From Apostichopus japonicus (taxonomy: Eukaryota; Echinodermata; Holothuroidea; Aspidochirotida; Stichopodidae): DNA of 64,000 nt. The stretch is from the NCBI RefSeq assembly GCF_037975245.1, contig NC_092569.1:19399501-19463500 (forward strand), in the 5' to 3' direction. The translations under genes and the position numbers were made by a program. Positions 13,391 through 24,400 of this stretch are shown piece by piece. Each line of letters starts with the position of its first letter. Within the stretch, counting starts at the first letter, position 1. The notes under the pieces are model-generated. The model saw nothing but the letters and a program-made list of their open reading frames with translations. It was not told where the DNA came from and ran no database searches.

Positions 13391-16300
13391 ACCCACAACG
13401 GATTGAATGGAACTATAGCACAAGAACAGTTAACAACAATTAAAATATATTAATGTATTGGTTCTATGTGTTGTGTATCGTCATGACAACGCTTTTATCA
13501 TAAATTATGTTACAAAACATGCTGACATTTTTTCTTTTCTTTTAAGTTGAGTGTAAAGTGAGACAGAATTTTCATCCCATGCAAATGATTGATAACTATT
13601 CACAATGTTTTCACCCCCCCCCCCTCCCAAGGTTCTAAATGTTTAAACTTTGAGTTATGTTAATTTTCCAATCGCAGACATAAAAAAGAGAGACATTTGT
13701 TAGTTTACATAATAAACGAAAAACCATTATATAAGCAAACATGTGAGACCTTTCAGAGCTTGTGATTTGCAGAATTCTATCTAAATTATACCATTTTGTC
13801 TTCTGTACACCTTCCTGTTTAGTGTATTTATATAACATCCATCGAATCGTCACACGTCCATATTAGTTTATAGATATGCCTAACTTTAACACGTTTATAG
13901 TCGTTTTTTTATACACGCCTAACCTTAACATGTTTATATAGGGAGGGGTTTTAACAATTTCCCGTTTGTTTTATTTTCTATGTTATTCTTTCACCATTAT
14001 TAAGTCTCAAACGAAGTCAATAGAGCGCCCCCTTTGAATATTCTTAATTACTCAAACCCGTATCACCGGTGTATAAGTGTTATTTAGTGAAGTTCCGAAC
14101 GCTCCAATCTCCAGAACAAGCGGCTGGTTTGAAGATAAGTGGTGAGGTAGGTCTCCTGCCCTCAGCAAAACAAAAGATCGACTAAAATATAAATATTACA
14201 ACCATTTTCTAATAAATTTTCCAGGTTGTAAATATGTTAATATAACTTAAAGATGTGATTTTAAACACATTTTTTGCAACTAAAATAGTACGTACCAACA
14301 TTCATCATGACTGTAATAATTCCCCTGTCATAGTATGGCAACAACACATTAATTATTTACGAACGAAAATATAGCACTTTATAAGTTCTTAACTCTTGGT
14401 TACCGTATTCCTTCATCAACGATGACATTACACTTCAAAATGTCTTCATGACTCATCTCTTATATACGTTTCTTTATACGTAAAATGTTTAATGATGGCT
14501 TTACTTTTTCTTTTCTTTTAACCAAAATTGCAGTTCGGATCATTCCATGCCCTTTGGTATGAATATTGAATATAATTCACAACAAAATATACTAATTGTA
14601 TACTCTGGCAAATTGATCCCAGCCATCTAGAGAAATAGCATTAAAATGTTCTTACATGGAAATGACACTTAATTACTTTCACGACAGCATCCAGAGCTTT
14701 CTCTCCTGACACGTGTCTCTCAACAAGATGCGACGACGATAGACCTAAACATCCAGACAGTGGAAACAAAAAAGTACGTTCACAATTTATCTACTGCCAC
14801 ACACACTAATTAATATTTGCCTTCATACAAACAGCCCACCCACTAGATTACTATCTCTTGGTGATTTCTGGTGAATGAAGTTACAATAATCAGGGGCTTC
14901 TTCATTTTTTTTTTTTTTTAAGATTACCTCCTCTGTATGGAAACTAATTTCGGAGTGTCTTCCAGAATATCCCTAACTTCGCCTTCCGAAAATAAGAAAT
15001 GACATTTTAATTAACAAAGCCAAACCCGCTTAAGCTGCTTATTTACGTGACCAATTCCGGTCATCAGGACATTTTGAGAAGCTGGTGTATAAAAAAAAAG
15101 GTTTTTATACAAATACTCTACATATTAAATAAATCCAAACAAAGCATAACCTGGCGCTTAAATCCAGTCTTTCGTGAATTTTCTTTAGGGAATACTGGGT
15201 TAACCAAATACTTGAACATCTCTAGCCGCGGTAAGGCTATCAATATATCCAAATATTATTTTTAAACGCATGAATTACAGCCTCTAAGATTAACCGTGAC
15301 GCTGTTTATGTATGATTTTAAAAACGCATAACTCTAACATTTGTATAGTCGTTATAAAATACGCCTTACCCTAACAACTTTTGTCAAATGGCCTTACCCG
15401 ATCATGTGTTAAGCATGAAAAAATAAACTTGTTTATAGGTACGTAATATATATATATATATATATATACATATAAATCGTATATTGAATTAATTTAACTA
15501 ATGAGACATCCCTGTCGGTGAGAATCTACAATGACATCCTTTCAGCATAAAAATCAATTCCAAATCATATTACTGTATCGCGTACTCAAACTCAGTTTCA
15601 AACGACGTACATATGATTTCAAAGGAGGCGCTGTGTGATTCTAATTTCTCTCGACTCGGGGCAGTTTTGAAGATTTTGGGACTGGCGTCCTGAGCCCCGG
15701 TGAGGTGGTCTCATATTTAGTGAATGCAATGGAAATAATGCCCACACCGAGATTTACACATCCACTTCGACCGGGGTTCTAGTAGCCAATGTTGTTATTA
15801 GTTTTGTTTTACATTTGACCATGTGACGTCATCACTGACGAAGGTACTACAAGACAACGCCAGATACACATCCTACAAGTTCATCGGCTTTAGGTTAAGG
15901 AGAAGCAGACTGCCTGGTACACATTTTGTTCATACACAGACACATAAAATCTCACACACTTATCTCCATGATATATAAATTTTAGACCTCTATGTCCCAA
16001 ATGGTAAATCTACCCCATTTGATTTTATCACACTAAGGAATCCTTCCTCCAATGTCCACCAGTTTCAGTTACAAGTTCTGCTACAACTTTTATTTAGCCA
16101 CCTTCCAAAATCCCTTTTCCAACAAAATGAGATAAATGCATTGCTCTTAATATAGATAGTCTAAAATCCTGATCTCCCTCTTTCCTTCCCATCGCACCCC
16201 TTTCCCTTCCCTTCTGTCCCTCTCGCTCTTCCCTCTCCCCTCTTTCAGTACCCACTCTTCTCCCACTTCCCCTCCCTTCCTCACGGTAGCCTTTGTAAGT

Positions 16301-16600
16301 CGCTGAAGAATCACAAACTGTCTGTATTTCTACACATAGTCAACCAGGGCAATATTTGCTGATTCTACGACTGGAAGTCAATAAACGTGCTGTAGGCTGT
16401 ACTGTATATTATCGCTTGGCGATTGCTGTGCAGCGCCCCTATTCAATCAGCCAACGCTCGACATACAAAAACAGTTACATTTGTACAGCTGCATATGTTA
16501 TGGAGATTTGCTTACCATAGTATCCTAACCCAATCACACTTCACGTACAGTAAAGATATGACAGAAACCGTTAACAGTAATTAAACTAATAATAACAGTT
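13391..16600. other. Intergenic downstream of gene A
   Basis: No gene seen. The first part matches the 3' flanks of B and C by eye. At 13439 an ATTAAA could serve as a variant poly(A) signal, but B and C do not keep it. CCTAAC-type degenerate repeats occur at about 13870-13945 and 15315-15420. They are separated by about 1.4 kb (13985-15410) that has no counterpart behind B and contains nothing I recognise, while its flanks match contiguous sequence near 33725-33800. An (AT)n tract lies at about 15447-15472. A block at about 15500-15710 (GACGTACATATGATTTCAAA) and a pyrimidine-rich tract at 16170-16275 recur behind C, and the block also recurs behind B in part. Confidence 0.6.
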
Positions 16601-16614
16601 AAATTGGGATCGGA

Positions 16615-16899
16615 ATGGCCGTTCTAACCAAACCGTGGGAGAAAATGGGTCAGACAATCAGAGAGTGTTGTCAACAAGGTGGAAGCAGCATGTAAGTGCC
16701 TAACCTCGAAGTCCTTGGCTTACGTTAGCCTAAAAAAAAACTTAGACAGGCCCAATACAAATATACTGTATCATTTGGTATGTCTAACATAGGCTTATAC
16801 TAAGTATATTGTCCTAGGATTTAACTTTCAGTGATGCGTTACTTAGTCATACTTCATCCATAAGAATGACTGATGGTAATTATTGTAGAGCGCATGCGC
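16615..16899 (+). other. Possible relic first exon with NRF-1-like site
   Basis: ATG at 16615 opens a 26-codon frame (MAVLTKPWEKMG...) that ends exactly at a consensus donor (ATGTAAGT, which is also the TAA stop at 16693). A palindromic GCGCATGCGC lies at 16890-16899 and resembles the NRF-1 binding consensus found at many housekeeping promoters. The paralogous positions in the next unit are 34636-34716 and 34898-34907, both kept open and intact. However, all five base differences between the two frames change the amino acid, so I see no purifying selection. It may be a stray duplicated promoter and first exon of another gene, or chance. Confidence 0.2.
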
Positions 16900-17581
16900 G
16901 CCACAATATTAGATGCAAGCTGAACATGCACTCTTCATAGCAATCACAAATTCACAGGTTGGCTACACCAGGAAAAAAATCCATGTATGGCATACATTAC
17001 TTGTTTAGGATGATGATAAACCAGGGTCAGTAAATGGACCAAGCAGTTTTTAATAGACCGGAGGGTGTTACATTTGCAATGATAGACCAAAGGTCTAAAG
17101 GTATTCGTTAGATTAATCGTCCATTAGGCATTCGGTGCAAAGCACCGTATGTTCGTAAAATTTCGTTAACTAGGCGAGGTTACAGTAACATTACAGACAT
17201 TACAGAGCTTGTAATTGCATGGTGGCCTTGTACTTTCTAGTTGGTATTATAGAAAAACAGTCTTGAAAAGGAACAGCCGTAATATACTTAAAACTGGCCC
17301 AAAGTTAGTAGGACTATATAGGCCTAGCTGTAGTATCTGCAGTATTCTACTACAGTGCACTGTACTGTAGGCTAGGTATAGTAACGGATAGTTACGTTAA
17401 TTTTATGCTACCGTGTTACGTAAGCACAGTGCAAACGCAAGTGCTCATGATAAGTTAGGCCTCATGTGCCCACTGATGCAAATGTTATCAAAATTAGCTA
17501 CATGACAGAAATGTCAGTTGCAGTTCGCCAATATAAATTTCATACTAAAATACAAAGAAAGTTGTACTATTTACCCTGCTA

Positions 17582-20560
17582 ACCTTCAAAGTCGTCTGTG
17601 ATAATGGCGTATAAAATGGTGGGTGGACGGTACGTAGTTTGAATTAAAATATTGATGCCAAACATCAGCCGAAAATTCAGCTTTCACACCTAAATGAGCA
17701 AAGTTTTGTACTGTGATCTCTCATGTTCCCCTAATCCTTTACACTATTTTATGATCATGTTTACTTTTTTTCTTCTTTTTTTTCATCTTTTTAAAAAAAA
17801 AAATTTGATCACAATGTACATTCCAAGCTAAAATACAAAGAAAGTTTTCCTATTTACTCTGCTAGAACTCGCTTCATTTGTTATTTTTTTCCAGAATGTA
17901 TCTTAATATGCATATCAAATATTACTTGCATTCACTTCCATTGACAAACTCCGAAACCTATAGTAGATTTTCAGACGTCATCAAAAATCCCGCGGACACA
18001 CCCAAAATTTCTTACGAACCACATTGGAGTTGACCACGAAGACTAGTTTAAAAATTGATTTGTTACGCAAACCATCAACAACAAAAAAGATATCCCTGTT
18101 GCCGTATGTAACATATGTAGGTACCAAATAGTCGACAAAACTTTGAGATTTTAAGATTGGCTTGATTTTTTGCTATTGTGAGGGCTTTCCCTAAGAGGAA
18201 ACATTATATTAGCATATACATTTTTTGACGGGGGAGGGGGGGGGGGTTGGATATCAACAGACAAATATGAATGAACTCAAAATATTGGTGGTGGTAAACA
18301 CTTTCAAATTACTAAATGTCTGTATGTTCCTTCAGAACTGAATCTTTACGTCGATTGTTAGAGGTATTCCAGCGTCGCGTTGATGATTCAGAGTACAATT
18401 ATCTTTATTGGGATGACTACAAAATTGCCTTTGCTGATCGAATTCAGAATTTCTGGCTCGGAAATGAAAAGATATATATCGTGACGACCCAAAGACAATA
18501 TGAACTCTGGATCGACTTTGTTAACCTTTAAGGTGATTCTTACTACGCCAAATACGATTTCTTTCGTATCTTGGATATTCTGCAATTCTAATTTATTGAT
18601 GGAGAAGCACATTTCACACATTTGCAGATCTGGTTTTTGCCACCTTCGGAATACTAGTCGTCAGCTCAAAAACTGGTCATTGCTTTAGTTTCGTCGAGAA
18701 TTTATTGGTGTGATTCACTGATCGCTGGACTTCCTATCTGTAAGTTGGAACCTTAAATTGGCGTTCAGAATACTGCCGCCAAAATTGTAGTTGAAGCTCG
18801 TGGTACGACCATATCACAGACATTTTTATCAGATTTCATTGGTTACCTTTTTGTTCAAAGAGTTTCAAATTATTGTTGTTAGTTGAAAAAAGCCCCTCAT
18901 GGCCTAGCCCAGCTTTATTTATGTGAATTGGCTCAGTGGTTAGTTCCTGTTCGAAGTCTTCGCTAAGGTTCTATATATATATATATATATAGCGAAAAAG
19001 AAGTCTGTCACAGAGTCTAAGAGTAATGGAACATTTTTATGAGATTTTATATAAATATCATGCTTTTGATAATTTAGGTCCACGACGTTTCAACGCTTCT
19101 CCTCCATATGTCCGTTCTAGTCAAACTCATAACGTCTTTAAAAGTCGCATCAAAACACATTTATGCAAAATTCCTTTAATCTCTAATTTTTGTACTTTCT
19201 GTCATTTAAAAAGTTTATTGAGTTTCAAACATTAAAAATAATTTTAATATTGTTATTATTCCTACAAGTGACGGGAACGACACCGACAGGCTAGATGTCG
19301 GAATGACGGAAATGTAGCTAGGTATTTAGTTCCTGAATTATCAGTCCTACCGTCAATGGTGCATCATATATTATGTTTATTGAAAAACTCACTGATAGCA
19401 ATATATATTCTGTTTTGTCTCTGTTGAAAATAAACTGATTAAGAAATCGATTGTAGATTCTGGTAATTTGTAATTTGGTATTATTTTTTTGGATCCAGAT
19501 AAGGAGTTACCTGTTGTGCAAGAAGACTAATTTTTACCTGTTACAAAGATCTCTCCGGCCAAATAGCTAGTAGACCAGTGCACCTATAAAAAATTCAGGC
19601 TTTCAAAGTTAAGGCACTTCAGTTAGTAACATATAAACCCGTCATATTATTCATAACCAAATTATTTATTTTATTATTGGAAAAATGCACAAACAAAGAG
19701 AAAAGATTAGTAACCACACGCATTCGAAAGAAAGATGGATATTCATAGTTAGTTTGAATGTAATCAGACATGTAATTTAAGAACCAATCATTTTACAAAT
19801 ATATTACCCAAAAGGAAGATACGAAAGTATCAAAGTGCAGAATGATATGTACCCTACGCAAATCATCACACACACGCATACGCATACGCACACCCAAAAC
19901 CATGCGTGCAAGCAACTACTTACATGCTTGACTAGAAAAACGTCGTCTTAAAATATCATTGTATTGGAAGGATTAAACTTTTGTCATGTAAGAAAAGAGG
20001 GCTTAAAGGTGTCCACATCGTAAATGAAATATATTACAGACTATAACATTACAATGGGCATAGGCAAATATACCGTATCTGGTCTTGTATAGGAAAACCA
20101 AAAGGCTTGTAACTTTTAAGTGGAAAATTTTCTTTATTCCCCGTTTATTTTTTAAACGTATGAATAAAATAAATAAAGGCTATATCAAAAACAATATAGA
20201 TCACAAACTAAACTATTGGAAATGAGCACACATGAATGCACTTCCTTTAATTTACGACAGACCAGATCAAGGGTCTCTAACGTTACTTATGAATATTATG
20301 TTGTAAATAGCGTATACCTCGATCATGTAGGTAATTAACTTGAGAATTAAACAATATTAGCAATAGTTCAGTAGCATAACAAAATATATATATGTCTACA
20401 TACATACAGGAGTTGATAATCCCTTCCAATTTCTTGTATTTCCGTTTAGTACTGATAAAATAAATAACACTGACATTATTCTAACACATGTCAATAAACA
20501 TTTGTAATAAAACTATTTTTTCATTGCAATGGTGCATGGTAGTGCATTAACCATTTTTGT
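17582..20560 (+). pseudogene. FREP pseudogene 1 (exons 3-end and 7, intron 7)
   Basis: Positions 17582-17629 match the last part of exon 3 (GTGATAATGGC...GGTGGACG then GTACGTAG), and intron-3-like sequence follows. Without exons 4-6, this passes into intron-6-like sequence and exon 7 at 18363 (VFQRRVDD, YLYWDDYK, FWLGNEKIY). A TAA stop at 18529-18531 interrupts the exon. The exon is then cut after FFRI at about 18570 by retroelement sequence and resumes at about 19266 (GTGACGGGAACGACACCGACAG) before an intron-7-like stretch at about 19600-20350 that matches 11830-12780. A GGTGCATGGTAGT at about 20530 may be what is left of the exon 8 AWWY codons. It cannot encode a full protein. Exon 3 directly followed by exon 7 would spell one ordinary FBG domain, so it may descend from, or have reverted to, a single-FBG gene. 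Confidence 0.75.
18575..19255 (+). mobile_element. Degenerate non-LTR retrotransposon 3' end inside pseudo-exon 7
   Basis: In broken frames the plus strand reads like the C-terminal tail of CR1/L2-type reverse transcriptase ORFs: an LPPKL, GYLF, HGLAQLYLCELAQW, VPVRSLR, KKSVTES series and finally VRSSQTHNVFKSRIKTHL at about 19108-19170. An (AT)n tract at 18971-18990 interrupts it. It splits the FREP exon, whose two halves lie on either side. No target duplication could be defined. The same fragment, 5'-shortened, is at 35893-36310. Confidence 0.7.
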
Positions 20561-21423
20561 TGTTCAGTGACGATAAGTAGTGTAATAGGTAGAAAAGTTA
20601 ATCGATTTCCTATTCCTAATGAAAGTGTGCAGAAACGTCACGGATGGATTGTAAAAAAAACCGGAGCTCTATGTTTGTTTTACAAACTCGTACGTCGGGT
20701 ACACTGTCATATTTAGTGATATGATTGAGGAAACACGTGAAAACAGGATTGAGCTGTTTAAACCTTCCGTATGTATCTATCATCACCAATGAAACGAAGT
20801 ACGACATGATAGGCAGTAGCATTGAATGTCAGATCGGAGCCCTGCAGGGGAAACATGCCAACGAATGCCATGTGTTCCATATGTACCACACCAATCATTA
20901 TCCAAGGACCTCGATATTGTAACCCAATGGTCAAGCATTCCCTCTCCTTCCCATGCACCCAGTAATACCTGACCATAACAGTATGTAGTTACTCGAAGCA
21001 TCTTTAATGGTTTCCTAAGATATCCGTAAACGGAAATAGACAGAACAATAGGATACATGTATACTTTAGGTAGCACGTATTCGTTAAAGTCTTTCCTCAA
21101 ACGTGTGGATGTTTTCAGAATCTATTTATTTCCGGAAACACGGTTACCTGGCATTTAATATATATACTAGCAAGACGGAAACTTCCTTATTGATTATCAC
21201 AATATTTCGCCAATCGACCTTTTAACCTTCATGTATCCTGTTGGACACAGTCTTCAGCTTCTAAATCTCCTGGATACCTTTGTTCAATATCTACTGACCA
21301 AGAAAAGGAAGTGAATTGATGACAAAAGCACCACAGGTGATTTTGCTGTAAGTCAGCAATGCTCTCAAATAAAATACATTTCATTCGTGTTGTCATTCAT
21401 ATTATAACCAACCATTCATAATA
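20560..21423. other. 5' flank of gene B
   Basis: Closely similar to 43610-44510, the 5' flank of gene C. A TATATATA at about 21159-21166, about 260 bp before the ATG, is kept in C at about 44239 and could belong to a core promoter. Overlapping 60-100-codon frames on both strands here are shared with C only because the DNA is; their differences are mostly amino-acid-changing and the plus frame starts with TTG. Confidence 0.5.
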
Positions 21424-24400
21424 ATGGACTGTTTTCTTGTCCGAGCAGTGCTTGTATCTTTCCTATGTACAGTGACGATCGGTCTCACTTTGGCAGACGG
21501 AACGGTGAGTTCAACATGTTTTGCTACTTGTTTTTATCGAAGAATTCTTAGTTTGTAAGATTTTACTTTCCATCTGTGTGGATATGAATACCTTATTTAA
21601 ACATTTGAAAAGCTTAGTTTTGTTTCTTTTATAAATATGAAGAACATGTTATCATACAACTATAGTTGCTATGTAGTAGGCCTACAAAATGTTGTGATAC
21701 GTAACACATAGTTGCTACAGGCATATAAGTGGAAAGGGCAAAGATTGAATTTCATTGTATTTAAATATATAAATTTAAGATTCCTTATGGCTTCTATCAT
21801 TTTATCAAGTCATTTTGAAGACGATAACAATGGAGGGAAGAGCTGCCCTGGGGTCATTGAAACCGTTTTATATCAATTTAGGGGGTATGTGGTCATCGGC
21901 CCCAATTTGTTTTAATTTAGACGTCAAGCGGTCTGAGGCATATGCTATAAATGCAGTCTATATAAGAAGCTTATAACGCATTTTACTTATGAATACTTTT
22001 GCGAGGCTGTTTATTAACCCCGACCAATTATTTATCCTCCGTTAACGATCGGAAGTGGTCCTTCCATCAGTCTTGCAAAATGATATATAATGATAGGTAA
22101 TATATTTCAAAACGGAAATCATTTTTCATATGATTTCCAGAAATGTAAGCTATATGTATGAAAAACAATTTTTATTTAAAGTGATGTGAAAAGTGTTATG
22201 TATTTTGTAATGGCGGTTTGTATATAGCTGTCATCTTTCAGTAAAGGCCATGCAGAAGAAATCAAAATCATTTCTATTTTTTGAATGAAATTCCAGAAGT
22301 TAAGCTATGCGTTACAAATACGTGGCATTTAAATTTCGTCCTCTTTGAATATACATTTGTAGGAAATATTGCTCAGAAAACTTGATTACCTGATTAATAA
22401 CCTGATTAAAAAAATTCTGTGTAATAAAAGAGACTGTAAAATTTTATTCGCGTCACAGGCCGTCATTTAATAAAATACACAGACCGTAGGTAAATGTTTT
22501 TCTCTCAATAAGTTAGTGTGTGTTGTTTCTTTATTGTAGCCATCTCCAAATAAAGGTCCAAACTGGTCAAAAAATAGTTCAATTTGTAGATCTATTTCAA
22601 TTGATATCCAATTATCAATTTAAGTACAAACGAAACATGGTATGTAAACCTCGCTCTCGTTAGACAAGTATTTGTACAATTTCTTTTTCAGAAAACAGCA
22701 AACTCACTGCTTTTGGATTTTCTTGAAAGTGAATTTATATTTTGTTTGTTTGAACAGACTGTTCACTTGGTCGGATTACAGGGTCCCGCAATAGCATATA
22801 CATTGAGCTTCTTTAGAGTTCTGTAACATACAAGTAAATATATAGTATTTAGCGTCTATCGTTAGATTTGAAGTGTTTTTAAAGATATTTCAATTATTTA
22901 TCAAGTTTGATTGCGATTTTATCAAACATAGACATCTGTCTAGAGCTGCTAGTTTAAATTGAGACTTTGATTTAAGTTTTAACATATTTTGAAGAATTTT
23001 ATTGTTGTAATCAAAACATTGCATTTATATATACATAATACGCGCGCATGTGTTCTTTCTGAAAAACCTCAACATTAAAGGTTCCTGATCATATCTTGTA
23101 TATACAATCCAAACTGACGTGATTTTTTTCTGCAATTGACTACATCCTACAATTTGGTCTATTACGACCACAAATGGACAAAGACCGTACTATTAAGAAT
23201 TTATAGGAAAGACAAAAGAGATAAAAAGGAATCGAAAATGAGGAATAACGACAATTTTACGTTTATGGTGATAGCTTTGTTTTCATAGTAAACACCCCGT
23301 ATAATGAGAATCTTTCTCATCGATTTGGTCAAATCTCATTTCAGATGATGGAGCAAACAATTATGTTTTCGAAACTTCTTTCATTTCTAAGTTGCTGTTT
23401 TACACGAGACTGAATTTTACACGACAAAGTTGTCTTGAAAACGAAAGTTAGAGAATCAAATTTAATTCTTAATAGTACTCGTTCATTTATGCAATACTCC
23501 ATTGCAAAATATATAACTATTTCCACTTCAAGTTTGAGTCAACTTTATCTAATTATTTATTTCGTAAAATTATTTTGGTTGAGTTCGCAGTGACATATTG
23601 TTGGTCGACTAATAATTTTACTCGAATTGCCGTTACTTGATATTCCTCTATTTCATACAACTGTAAATTTAAGTATAACTTAACTTGTTAAATCATTCTT
23701 CATTGCAACGATAATGCAATCTGCAAAATATGTAAACGTAAATTTATCACAAAAAAAAAAACTAAATTAAAGAGAGGAGGTAACTTTTTACCGGTTTACT
23801 TGCTTAAAGTGATATCGTAGATAGATTGGTATTCAGTACAGTAACAAATCGCTGATTCAATCTATTGGAGACACTATTTTCACATTGGTAATAATATTTT
23901 TTATCTGCAGAAGATCTTTACCATTTCCCAAAATCCAACCGAAAAAATCAATAGCTAATGGTACTATTTAGCTACATATTCCAGGGTAAAACAATATATA
24001 TTAGTTAGATATTTGTGAATCAATTAACAGCGTTCAAGTAGTTTCTGTGTTTATATTTCAATAGTGTATCTTACGATAATTAATGCTTAATTCCCCATCA
24101 AGGCAGTAGACCTCGGCTTTATTCATAACTTCAAAAAACAAAACTGAAAATGTGAAGAGAAAGACGTTCTAACGGTTGCGTTTGGTTTATGTATAAGGTA
24201 CACGGATATTTATAATTTGCAAATTTAAAAGACAATATAGAACATTGCAAGTCATATATATATATATATTTTCGTTTGTTCGTTAGATTTAAAAGAAAAC
24301 CTTCGAGTGAATGTCAATGTATTGCATTGAAGTAACGTGTCCAGTGTGTAATCAAAGGATATTCAAACATTAGTTGAAAACGAATCCCCACGTTTAGATT

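Noticed and set aside
20725-20922. 65-codon frame conserved between 20725-20922 and 43787-43984
   Set aside because: It starts with TTG, most differences change the amino acid, and both strands appear equally 'conserved', as expected from plain duplication.
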